From CBDCFV01 sp965203835 (GTDB lineage: Bacteria; Chloroflexota; Dehalococcoidia; Lucifugimonadales; UBA3495): a stretch of DNA of 64,000 nucleotides. Of the stretch, positions 51,540 to 59,533 are shown one piece after another; within the stretch, counting starts at the first letter, position 1; each line of letters begins with the position of its first letter. The notes beneath the pieces were generated by a model. That model had not been told where the DNA came from and searched no databases. It was given only the letters and a program-made list of their open reading frames with translations. A program made the position numbers and the translations under genes. The stretch lies in assembly GCA_965203835.1 (NCBI GenBank), contig OZ241919.1:4402001-4466000 (forward strand), in the 5' to 3' direction.

Positions 51540-52478
51540 TTGAAGAGTAAGCCAGTGGAAGACAAGCAAACTCTGAGCTACTCGGTTGAACTACCCGGTA
51601 TTCCGTTCGAGTCTCGCTCAGCAGCTGAACGGGACATCAGAATGTTGGCAGACGCGGTGGCTGCTGCCACGGAAAAGAGAGGATTGCCCTTCTTGCTGAA
51701 GCTGGTTCGAGTCACAAACAGCTTTCAGGAGGACGTGAATTTTTTTCTCAAGGAACGTGCGGGCCCAAGCGGATATATTGCAGCGCGGGCGAATGCCCAT
51801 GCTCTTGCCAGGACACTCTGGATCCGGACTCATGAAGAGGAGCTGGGCTTCGCAGTCGTTATCAATGCTGATGCAGTTAATCCTTGGAACCTCAATAACC
51901 CCAACTGCTTGATAACGGTGTCTCATGAGTTATTCCACGTGATGTACGAAGCTAGTCGCCTGAAGAGGTTAGGTGAGGAGGAGTACACCGCGGGCAACAA
52001 CAACGCCGAGCGCATGTTAGATTGTTGGGCTAACTTGCTTCTCGACGAGTTCGACGTCGACCGCAATGTGGACGCCTTGATTCGCGTGCTGACGATGAAA
52101 GATGATGGTCACTCCTGGTCTTTGCGTGAGTTGAAGGAAGCTTTAGGCGAAGACTGGGTTCAGGGGTTAATGGACACCTTGGACCGTGCTCCTCAAGTAG
52201 TAAACGAGGAAGTTGGCCAGTACCTAGCTGGAGGCACTGACATTCAGCATATCGCCGGTGGATTACTGCCCTATGTCAACGATATGATGACTCTTTTGGC
52301 TCATACCGCCTCCCTTTACATGGGTACCGACAGTTGGCCAAGGGTCCTTGAGCGTATCAAGGAAACCGAGACTTCCAAGCGCTTCTTCAAGGAACATCTC
52401 GACACGATCTTGGGCCATCTGGAAGACACCCGGATGGAGTCTGAGGAGTCCATCCAAGCCGTTGCGAGCGCTTTGTAG
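51540..52478 (+). CDS. HExxH metallopeptidase (ImmA/IrrE-like), last gene of the NACHT block
   Basis: A 312-residue soluble protein with a complete zinc motif, SHELFHVMYEA (H129-E130...H133), followed by ERMLDCWANLLLDEFDVD, which supplies the third ligand region as in ImmA/IrrE proteins. The frame begins at TTG 51540 with GGAAGG upstream. The C-terminal 100 residues are unrecognised. Combined with the NACHT gene and a nuclease it suggests protease-based activation or regulation, as described for several defence systems, but no partner substrate is obvious here. Confidence 0.7.
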   Translation: MKSKPVEDKQTLSYSVELPGIPFESRSAAERDIRMLADAVAAATEKRGLPFLLKLVRVTNSFQEDVNFFLKERAGPSGYIAARANAHALARTLWIRTHEEELGFAVVINADAVNPWNLNNPNCLITVSHELFHVMYEASRLKRLGEEEYTAGNNNAERMLDCWANLLLDEFDVDRNVDALIRVLTMKDDGHSWSLRELKEALGEDWVQGLMDTLDRAPQVVNEEVGQYLAGGTDIQHIAGGLLPYVNDMMTLLAHTASLYMGTDSWPRVLERIKETETSKRFFKEHLDTILGHLEDTRMESEESIQAVASAL

Positions 52479-53431
52479 GAAATATTCCGAAATTGTGGCG
52501 TAGGCTTTACGACATTACAGGGAGGCTTGTACATTACCGTACAATCACCGTCCCGCTAGCCTGTTTTGCCCTTGGGTTGCCGTTGTCCAGCCGCTTGACT
52601 AGAGTCAGCAAGATCTCACAACTCGACTATTAGCTCGAAGGCTCTAGCTAAAGCCTCTTTTGGTCATTCATTGAGCGCCTTGCCTGACGGCCAGCAAAAC
52701 TCACGAATGCGCTCTGTGCGGCTCGATAGAGGACGCCGCAGAAAAATGCTGCCGTGTGTGTGGCAAGACGTTGGCCGTGCTTTGTATCGAATGACACACG
52801 GGCTTTGGGTGGCAAGCCATACGTAGCTGGATAGATAGGGCCAAGGCCCTGATGGACCGCCATTGTTGCCGGAAACAACTGTGCAACAGGAAGTACGAGA
52901 GACGTTACGACTGCCGTAGTGAAGAATGCTGCGCATACCCTGCGACCATTTAAAGTGAGTCAAGGAAACTGCGAGCGATGCTGAATGGATTGGATGGCCT
53001 TAGCTGGCGACTAATGTGGGCACTGGATGAGTACGACAGAGAAGGACAACGGGAATACCACCGGAAGATCGACGAGCAGAGAGCCCGCGTCGACGGACAA
53101 GAGAACTACTTGAGGGAACTGCAAAACCAAGCAGCCGAAAGCGACGGCGCGTAAGTCATGCTGTAGATGCGGGCGGCGACGACGTGTTCGCCGCCGCAAG
53201 CTCGCCGCCGCGGACAAGAACCCGGGGTACGTCCAGATGACCGACCGCATCTGACCGCGATGACGGTTGTGCGAGCTGACTGACGGGGAAGTCTCGGCAG
53301 TGGAACGGCGGTAATCCAATGCACCGTTTCTGACGTTCTATACCTAACGGCCAAAGGACGCGATCCTGGGTATGCCGAAGTCACCTAACCGGTGAGCAAT
53401 CTCCGGAGGAGGATTCCGAGCTGAGGGCAGG
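52479..53431. other. Gene-poor gap with fragments of small zinc-ribbon genes
   Basis: At 52676-52794 (+) a frame without start codon reads HECALCGSIEDAAEKCC and RVCGKTLAVLCIE, two Cys knuckles of a decayed zinc ribbon, preceded by an in-frame TGA. A second short frame after 53140 ends KLAAADKNPGYVQMTDRI. One small intact gene (52978) is listed separately. Nothing else is supported. Confidence 0.45.
52978..53154 (+). CDS. Small charged protein, 58 residues
   Basis: The frame from ATG 52978 to TAA reads MLNGLDGLSWRLMWALDEYD, then EYHRKIDEQRARVDGQENYL and a polar tail. It is strongly charged and probably one long helix or coiled coil. AAGGA lies 12 bases upstream of the ATG, a bit far. No family is recognised. 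Low confidence because there is no neighbour in an operon. Confidence 0.35.
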   Translation: MLNGLDGLSWRLMWALDEYDREGQREYHRKIDEQRARVDGQENYLRELQNQAAESDGA

Positions 53432-55018
53432 ATGTCCCAATTTCAAGTGAGACGAAGGACGATGGAAAACACCCTGGTTCCCGACGGAGCCAACGAAAAC
53501 CGAACTTCCCGGATGTCGGTACTGGCATGGCACCCGAAAGAGGGCCCAGCCCGCAATCTATTCACCCACATCCGCCACCGACGCACCGACGGTATGGGCC
53601 CGTGGGCACGTGAACCGGACGGGGTGTGGCGTACCATGACGTTTCCATCCAATGAAATAGTCCATCCGGGAGAAATCAAACTCCATGCTGTGGATGCACC
53701 TCTTGCATATTGCCTGGAGCTGGTCAAGGACATCTTGGATAAGAAAGCAATGGTTGTCGAGGGCATCGACGTATTCTACGCTCTGGAACAGCCCGCTCGC
53801 TGCCATTGGGCTTACCGGAACCACATGGGAACGGACGGCCACTCGGTGAACAGTCCGTTCAAAAGACACAGCGCGAAGGTGACCGAGGTTTGGAGTCTTG
53901 AACCTGATCCCCGCGACTACTGGCGGAGGGTATGTGAGTCCTACACATCCCGCCAGATTGAGGATGCTCTGAGTGGCCTGGCATTTCGTCTTGATCGACG
54001 ATTGGACCGGGTAGGCAATCTCATGATCTCAGGTGCGGAGGACGAAATAAATTGTGAACTCGCAAATGAACGGACTCATCTGAGACTAAGCGTCAACACT
54101 GCCGACGGAACCGGCCTACCAGAAAATGGCTACTTCGCCACCGTATGGGCCGACGACAACGATGATGCACTGGTTCATCAGCACTTGGAAATAACTGAGC
54201 AGCACACACTCATCAATGTCGATTCGTCGCTGGATCAAATTGGGTTGGCATTGTACCGACGTCGCGACGGACAATGCATAGACAGGTGGGAGGTGCCGTT
54301 AGTCAGAGAGATAAACATTAGCATGAACCTGACAACCGGCCAGACGCTTGCAGTTCACGATGCCCGACGCGGAACCACTAATACCGTCAGCATTGGTGAC
54401 GCCAAATCACTCATTTCAGTTGGCGACGAAAATTCGGCTGCTTTGGATAGTGCAATCCGTCGTGAAATGCTCGGACGGAGGAGTTGGCTCCAAGACAGGG
54501 ATGCCCGGGGTCAAGGAAACCTCGGCCGCTTTGGACCTGACCAGACTGAGCAAGCAATTGATTTTTTCCTAAGTCTCCTGGCCGACAGTGGGCATTCCAA
54601 CGGACCAATCTACCTCGCCGATCCCTATTTCATGCAACGGGATCTCGACAATACGAACGAGCGCGTATACAGCAGCATGTTCTCAACGACCAAAGGGCAG
54701 CAATTGAGAATTCTCTGCGGCCAACGGAACGTTGAAAGGTGGTTGTCCAAGTATCCCTCAATCCTCACCAACCACGTGGCGGTCAGGTCGGTCACCACTA
54801 AGGACCGCAAAGGGCAAGACCGTCCAGCATTTCACGACCGCTACATGATTACGCCGGACAAGGAGATAATCGTTACCAATTCAATCAATGGGTGGCACGA
54901 GCACGGCGTCACTTTTGCGACGCTCTCCTATGGTGTGTACCGCGCCGAGGCCGAGGAATTCTGGTCATTGAACGTGGGCCGCAACAACAATGGGGTTCTC
55001 GTCGAGGAAATCAAATGA
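53432..55018 (+). CDS. Unknown protein with C-terminal HDR (phospholipase-D-like?) motif, 528 residues
   Basis: The N-terminal 200 residues are unrecognised (ARNLFTHIRHRRTDG, EVWSLEPDPRDYWRRVCESY). From about 370 the sequence has IYLADPYFMQRDL, LRILCGQRN, then PAFHDRYMITPDKEIIVTNS and INGW, which is the arrangement of a single phospholipase-D/nuclease-like site (H-D-R instead of HxK). It resembles proteins of about 500-600 residues from defence neighbourhoods; VPA1262-type proteins are a possible match, recalled with low certainty. Its stop overlaps the start of the next gene (ATGA), so both are made together. Confidence 0.6.
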   Translation: MSQFQVRRRTMENTLVPDGANENRTSRMSVLAWHPKEGPARNLFTHIRHRRTDGMGPWAREPDGVWRTMTFPSNEIVHPGEIKLHAVDAPLAYCLELVKDILDKKAMVVEGIDVFYALEQPARCHWAYRNHMGTDGHSVNSPFKRHSAKVTEVWSLEPDPRDYWRRVCESYTSRQIEDALSGLAFRLDRRLDRVGNLMISGAEDEINCELANERTHLRLSVNTADGTGLPENGYFATVWADDNDDALVHQHLEITEQHTLINVDSSLDQIGLALYRRRDGQCIDRWEVPLVREINISMNLTTGQTLAVHDARRGTTNTVSIGDAKSLISVGDENSAALDSAIRREMLGRRSWLQDRDARGQGNLGRFGPDQTEQAIDFFLSLLADSGHSNGPIYLADPYFMQRDLDNTNERVYSSMFSTTKGQQLRILCGQRNVERWLSKYPSILTNHVAVRSVTTKDRKGQDRPAFHDRYMITPDKEIIVTNSINGWHEHGVTFATLSYGVYRAEAEEFWSLNVGRNNNGVLVEEIK

Positions 55019-57132
55019 CGGCCAGCAGCGACCCCCCAACCATCCAGCTGCCGCTAAAGGCAAGGCAGGCCATCTGGCGGATTTTTGGCAGCGGCTTGGC
55101 GCCTCTGAAGCAATCGACGTGTTGCGACCTAGTTGAACCGATAATCCAAAAGCAACTCGGGCAAACCGACGAAGCTGTCCGGGCCATCGCTGAGATTCGC
55201 AACTGGTTCGACCCCGACGGAGGCCCAACCCAACTGCGGCCAGACATAAACGAGCTAGTAGCGGAAATGATCATTGACGGGATCAGGGAAGCACTTTCGG
55301 CAACCACCGGGATCGAGAACCACGACACAGCCTTTTGGGCCATGGGCTCAATCCGCTCAGACTTGTCGGCGCCAATCATGCGTGCTTCTTGGTCTCCAGA
55401 ACAAATCGACAGGTTCGCCACATACGCGCTGGATACATTGGAAAGCCTCCATGAAAAAGGCAACATCATCGATCCGAGGCACATTCTTGGGCTGGATATT
55501 CGGGGCGCGACGGCACACTCCAAAGAAACAGGTCACGGCGACCCTCTGCGGACTTTCCACGTAGGACCCGCTAACGCCTATGAGGCATACCGGCTAATGT
55601 ACCCAGGCATCGCGTCAATCGTGGACCTTCTTCTGGAACTGAAGCCTGGGATGCTGCCGGAGCTAGTGGACAAGATACAGAACCACTTGTTGCAGTCTTT
55701 TGCGGCGTCCTGCCTGGCCGGCATCCGCGCCACGTCCGATTACCGCCAACCTCTAAATTGGATTGCCGATACCTCATCAACGGCGCTGATCGCGTTGGCA
55801 ATACTCCACACATTGGAAATCGTCCACGCAAGAGAAATTGCGTCCAGAGCATTGCCAAACTCCGATGCCCCTGAGACTGTGGACTTGGTAGCTGTGTCTG
55901 ACCCGATAGCAGATCTAGTTTCCAGTCTTGCAACACTCGGGCCTGCGCGAAGCACTTGGTGGACATTTGAGCTGCTCAATTACACTTCCTTTGGTCCCGA
56001 ACAAAAACGGCCGACGACTGAGCAAGTCGAGCAGCAATGCACCCAACTACTCAACGACTGCGTGCTGAATCATTGGTCTGACGAGGTGATGAACGAACTG
56101 GAGGACGGCTTACGGCGGGCCATGTTTGAACCCAGAGGCAAACCCCTCGCAGACATCGCGTGGGGTTTGCGAGACGAGGAACCTGAAAAGGCCTCCCGAA
56201 TTTCTGGGATTATCCTGGGTGAACACGAGCGCCGCATGACTATGGCACTGGAAGACAGTCTGCGGTTTCCATACCTAGCCGGCCGCTGGAACTACAACGA
56301 TTGGCTAACCGGACTGGGTGTCGCGGTAGTCATACATCACAATGACCTCGATCCGCTGGATTGGGCAATGGAAAAGTGCAAAGCTCTGCCGTTGAGCGCG
56401 TGGGACGCCGACGAAGCAGGCAGAGTCTTCCGTGGGGCCGACCGAGTCGCTCGAACCCAAATGACCGTCGGGCTTTACGCTGTGCAACTCTTGACGGACG
56501 CAGGCCGTGTATTGGACCGCAGCAAATTGCTAACTTTTGCCGAGAAAGTGTGGGACCACGACGACTTTGTTCGTCAGTACGGCGACTTACTGGTTGAAGA
56601 TTCTGTCACCACAGAATTCGCCGCCCGGGTAGCCGTGGCCTTCGGGGAACCAGATCAAGCATGGGTACTGCAGCAGGCCAAAAGCCCGGCAATAGATCCC
56701 CAAACCCTGTGGACGCTTCTGGACCAGATGAAACTCCAAGACAAAGCCGTGTGCCATGACAATACGTTCGAGGAAATCCGAAAAATCGCATCGGACCGAT
56801 ACATCAATTCAGTGCAAGCGAACCCACGGTCTGCACCCCATTTAGCGAACCTCTGGATACTGCTGGACGCGCCCCCAGAGGCTGCGAAAACCGCGCAAGT
56901 CCTACTGACCTACCATCCATCACACGCTGACCGTGCCCAAGCAATCCCAACTTTGAAGATGCTCGCGTTTGCAGAAAGTAGAGGCAGATTGGCGAACGAA
57001 CTGGTCGAAACCTCAAGGTTGCTCTACGACCAGCTTTGGGGGAAGCACACTCCGCGGGATGAAATCCACGCGCAACAGGAAATTGACGCCTTCCTGGGAT
57101 GCGCCAAGAATGAACCGTGCACAAGTTCTTGA
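55015..57132 (+). CDS. Unknown helical protein, 705 residues, paired with the HDR protein
   Basis: Not recognised. The open frame reaches back to 54892, but ATG 55015 overlaps the preceding stop by 4 bases and gives 705 residues starting TASSDPPTIQLPLKARQAIW. The chain is almost all helix with many short amphipathic repeats, without membrane segments, P-loop or clear catalytic motif. Segments such as GPARSTWWTFELLNYTSFGP and GVAVVIHHNDLDPLDWAMEK are well formed. As the second gene of a coupled pair it is likely a scaffold or sensor for the first. Function unknown. Confidence 0.6.
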   Translation: MTASSDPPTIQLPLKARQAIWRIFGSGLAPLKQSTCCDLVEPIIQKQLGQTDEAVRAIAEIRNWFDPDGGPTQLRPDINELVAEMIIDGIREALSATTGIENHDTAFWAMGSIRSDLSAPIMRASWSPEQIDRFATYALDTLESLHEKGNIIDPRHILGLDIRGATAHSKETGHGDPLRTFHVGPANAYEAYRLMYPGIASIVDLLLELKPGMLPELVDKIQNHLLQSFAASCLAGIRATSDYRQPLNWIADTSSTALIALAILHTLEIVHAREIASRALPNSDAPETVDLVAVSDPIADLVSSLATLGPARSTWWTFELLNYTSFGPEQKRPTTEQVEQQCTQLLNDCVLNHWSDEVMNELEDGLRRAMFEPRGKPLADIAWGLRDEEPEKASRISGIILGEHERRMTMALEDSLRFPYLAGRWNYNDWLTGLGVAVVIHHNDLDPLDWAMEKCKALPLSAWDADEAGRVFRGADRVARTQMTVGLYAVQLLTDAGRVLDRSKLLTFAEKVWDHDDFVRQYGDLLVEDSVTTEFAARVAVAFGEPDQAWVLQQAKSPAIDPQTLWTLLDQMKLQDKAVCHDNTFEEIRKIASDRYINSVQANPRSAPHLANLWILLDAPPEAAKTAQVLLTYHPSHADRAQAIPTLKMLAFAESRGRLANELVETSRLLYDQLWGKHTPRDEIHAQQEIDAFLGCAKNEPCTSS

Positions 57133-57653
57133 CCGACGGCGCGGGCTGGACACGGAATGCGGTCGCCGACCCAAGGGACTGCTGCCCACCTTACCAGAGG
57201 ACGGGGGGCGAAAGTGGTTCCCCCAAACCGGATCGACCACCTGTTGGTCGCGGCGACGCCAGAATAGAGAGTCAGAGGTGCATAAAGGGCCGATCCGGAA
57301 GCCAAAGCGAATGGACAATTTAGTTGATCACCTGGAACGCTGGGGCTGCGGCAACACCCGCATCGAAGTCCGCCCGGACGGCGCGCTCAAAGAATGGCAC
57401 CACTGGGCCGAGCCCGACCTGATAGGGTAACGGCAAGCGCCCAAAAGGACCCGGGCACTGACGCCTCATGGCATCGAAAGCGCTACCCCGTTTACTGTGA
57501 AATGCCGGTCCTGTCGACTTCCAGCGAGTTTACCATCAGCGTCGAGCGGTGGGTGAGGATCAGGGAAGACAGGTTAATGCGGGCGTCTGTGGCTGCGTTG
57601 GACGCCCACACGTGATTGGGTTAAACTTGGCCGTGCAATTGGGTGCTTCCTTA
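57133..57653. other. Right-border region without a clear gene
   Basis: A frame from ATG 57110 to 57430 (106 residues, ending EVRPDGALKEWHHWAEPDLI) overlaps the previous gene by 23 bases; only its last 40 residues look protein-like (a start at ATG 57311 is possible). From 57430 to 57653 I see nothing coding. The region probably contains the right end of the island. Confidence 0.35.
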
Positions 57654-58005
57654 CAGTGGAACCTCCCACTGAAAAGTTCGCAGTACGGCCCCTTTTGGCC
57701 CACTTCCGAAGCCCTTTTTGGAAATCAGGATGATGCTGCCCCGTTCGTACCAGGCCGATACCAGGGTGAAGAAGGCGGCGGCCGACTCCCAGTCGTAGGG
57801 CCAGAAGCCGAACTCGTCCACCACCAGCACCTTGGGAGAGAGATAGACCCGCATCCTCCGGTCCAGGTTGTGCTCGACGCGGGCCTTGCGCAGGTCCTCC
57901 ATCAGGTCGTAGGCGCGGACGAAGTAGGCTCCCTGACCGTTCTCAATGGCCCTGAATGCCAGGGCGATGGCCAGGTGGGTCTTGCCCACGCCTGGAGGCT
58001 CCCGA
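57654..58005 (-). pseudogene. IS21-family IstB-like ATPase remnant with IS end
   Basis: The frame reads PPGVGKTHLAIALAFRAIEN, then YFVRAYDLMEDLRKARVEHN, KVLVVDEFGFWPYD and SAAAFFTLVSAWYERGSIIL: the Walker A and B of IstB, the helper ATPase of IS21 transposition. The N-terminal domain is cut away just before the P-loop at about 58003 and the C-terminal part is lost. ACTTTTCAGTGGGAGGTTCC near 57660-57680 (minus strand) resembles an IS21-type terminal repeat. No istA is present. Confidence 0.8.
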
Positions 58006-58009
58006 ACCG

Positions 58010-58335
58010 ACGGACTCTTCGTGCTGGGGGACATGGCCGTCCACTTCGCCGACCGCCGGATTACCTTGGCCGGCGACCCGGTGCAGCTGACCGCTATCGA
58101 GTTACGGTTGCCGGCCGAATTGGCGGCCAACGCCGGGCGGGTGCTGACCTACGAGCGCCTGCTCCAGTAAGTCTGGGGCGCCGAGGATACGCCGACGTGC
58201 GCCCCATACGCACGGCCCTGAGTAAGATACGCCTCAGGCTGGGTGACGACCCCGACAAGCCCACCTACATCTGCACCGAACCCCGCGTCGGCTACCGGAT
58301 GGTCGAGGGGGTATGGAGGCGGAAGAACAGCCACG
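58010..58335 (+). pseudogene. Response-regulator DNA-binding domain remnant (OmpR/KdpE type)
   Basis: The frame holds FVLGDMAVHFADRRITLAGD, AIELRLPAELAANAGRVLTY ERLLQ in one frame, then an in-frame TAA (58168-58170), then VWGAED, and after a one-base loss DVRPIRTALSKIRLRLGDDP and PRVGYRMVEG. This is a complete winged-helix Trans_reg_C domain with one stop and one frameshift. The receiver domain is missing, replaced by the IstB remnant. True decay is clear here, unlike in glmU. Confidence 0.8.
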
Positions 58336-58405
58336 AGGAGTTGCATAAATTGAACGACTTGGACCATTCCAAGCACCTCATCCCATACTGCCAACCTCCA
58401 CAGCC

Positions 58406-58942
58406 CTACTCTTCCTCCATTGGAAACGGGTCACTCTCACTGACCAGGGCTTGTGACTCCCGGATGGACAGTCCCCGCTTGGTCTTGTCTCCCCAGAGGC
58501 TCTTGATATAGTTCAGCACGTCGATAATTTCTTGGCGGCTCAGGTGGTCGCCGAAGGCGGGCATACCGCTTTTGTAGCTGGGCATCTCCGGTATGGCCCC
58601 TCCCTGGCTGATTATCCGGTACAGCAGGCCATCCCCATGGTGCCATGTGTGCCCATCGCCGTTGAGCGGCGGCGCCGGCAACGTCCCGTCCGGTTTCTCT
58701 ATGTGCCAGTCCGGTTGACCCTCCCCTGTGGCCCCGTGACATGCGGCGCAATTTGATAAGAATATTTGCTGGCCCGTTGGAACAGCCTGCTCGGTGGGAG
58801 AAGTGACGGGAGCAGGAGTGTCCTGAGAGGGCGAAGATGAGCACCCGGCTAAAAGGGCCGCTCCGGCTATCAGTATCGCGGCCGCGGCAGGCCAGCCGAG
58901 AACTCTGATAGCCGTGGAACGGACGCGGCCGGCTGTTATCAA
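58406..58942 (-). CDS. Lipoprotein c-type cytochrome
   Basis: A 178-residue exported monohaem cytochrome. The signal peptide (AAAAILIAGAALLAGC) ends in a lipobox with Cys, a Pro/Thr/Ser linker follows, and the haem site is CAACHG (GQQIFLSNCAACHGATGEGQ). A distal Met is probably in YKSGMPAFGD. It carries electrons at the outer face of the membrane. It is 68 bases downstream of another cytochrome of the same kind and may be in one operon with it and the antiporter. Confidence 0.88.
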   Translation of the reverse strand: MITAGRVRSTAIRVLGWPAAAAILIAGAALLAGCSSSPSQDTPAPVTSPTEQAVPTGQQIFLSNCAACHGATGEGQPDWHIEKPDGTLPAPPLNGDGHTWHHGDGLLYRIISQGGAIPEMPSYKSGMPAFGDHLSRQEIIDVLNYIKSLWGDKTKRGLSIRESQALVSESDPFPMEEE

Positions 58943-59009
58943 GGTCTGCTCCCGTTGCCCGAGGACGCCCTTCGCTGTTGTTGAAATGGACCGGTCTTAT
59001 GGACCCGGC

Positions 59010-59480
59010 TCAACACACGGTTGGAAAGGCCTCCCCCTCGAAGATGCCCTTGGCCCGCTGCAATTCCCGGATATAGCAGATGATCTTTTCCACGTCGTCC
59101 GGTGAAACCCCGGCGACGGGAGGCATGTTGCCGAAGCCCCAGTGGTGTTGCGGCACGCCCTGGCGGACCGCGCTACGAAAGCTGACGTCTGCATGATGTC
59201 CCGGGTGGTAGACCCTGTCCATCAGGGGTGGACCCTGCATGGTGCCGGAAGCGTTCACCCCGTGACAGACCGAGCAGTTGGCGTTGAACAACACCTCTCC
59301 TTCACGGGCCATGTTGGACAAGGCAATTCCAGTAGCGGAGGTTCGGCCGGATACCTTCGACTCACTATTATTATTCCCCGGAGGGCTTCCTTCGCCGCAT
59401 CCTATTGCCATGAGCACAATGAAAGCGACAACAAGGGTGCAAACAAGGAGACCGTGGGGCAATTTAGATTCCGAGAACAT
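59010..59480 (-). CDS. Lipoprotein c-type cytochrome
   Basis: A 156-residue protein with an N-terminal hydrophobic segment (LLVCTLVVAFIVLMAIGC) ending in a lipobox-like Cys, then a Ser/Asn-rich linker, haem motif CSVCHG (FNANCSVCHGVNASGTMQGP) and distal Met in NMPPVAGVS. It closes with EKIICYIRELQ, the last helix of cytochrome c. The pair of cytochromes is separated by 68 bases and both are downstream of the antiporter (54 bases), on the same strand. The electron partner is not encoded here. Confidence 0.88.
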   Translation of the reverse strand: MFSESKLPHGLLVCTLVVAFIVLMAIGCGEGSPPGNNNSESKVSGRTSATGIALSNMAREGEVLFNANCSVCHGVNASGTMQGPPLMDRVYHPGHHADVSFRSAVRQGVPQHHWGFGNMPPVAGVSPDDVEKIICYIRELQRAKGIFEGEAFPTVC

Positions 59481-59533
59481 TGTATCCCGCCAACTTGGAG
59501 AACAGACGTCAGGCGACCCTTTTCAGCAGTCCG

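Larger units (their letters stand above)
19513..57650. mobile_element. Integrated genomic island (left end at tRNA-Ala; right end approximate)
   Basis: The left boundary is the 3' end of tRNA-Ala beside a large serine recombinase. The content is of island type: ImmA/Xre-like control genes, replication-relaxation protein, coupling-type ATPase, toxins and restriction-modification genes. The right boundary is set only by where IS21 debris and a broken response regulator are followed by ordinary metabolic genes. I did not find a second copy of the tRNA 3' end, so more than one element may be present. No relaxase or type IV secretion channel genes were recognised, so self-transfer is not supported. 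Confidence 0.6.

Noticed and set aside
54892..55014. Upstream extension of the 705-residue protein
   Set aside because: Overlaps coding sequence of the previous gene by over 120 bases; the ATGA overlap at 55015 is the normal coupled start.
57675..57685. 11-base sequence TACTGCGAACT, inverted relative to 19523-19533 beside the tRNA
   Set aside because: Tempting as paired element ends, but the copies are inverted, one belongs to an IS21-like terminus, and an 11-base match can occur by chance in this length.
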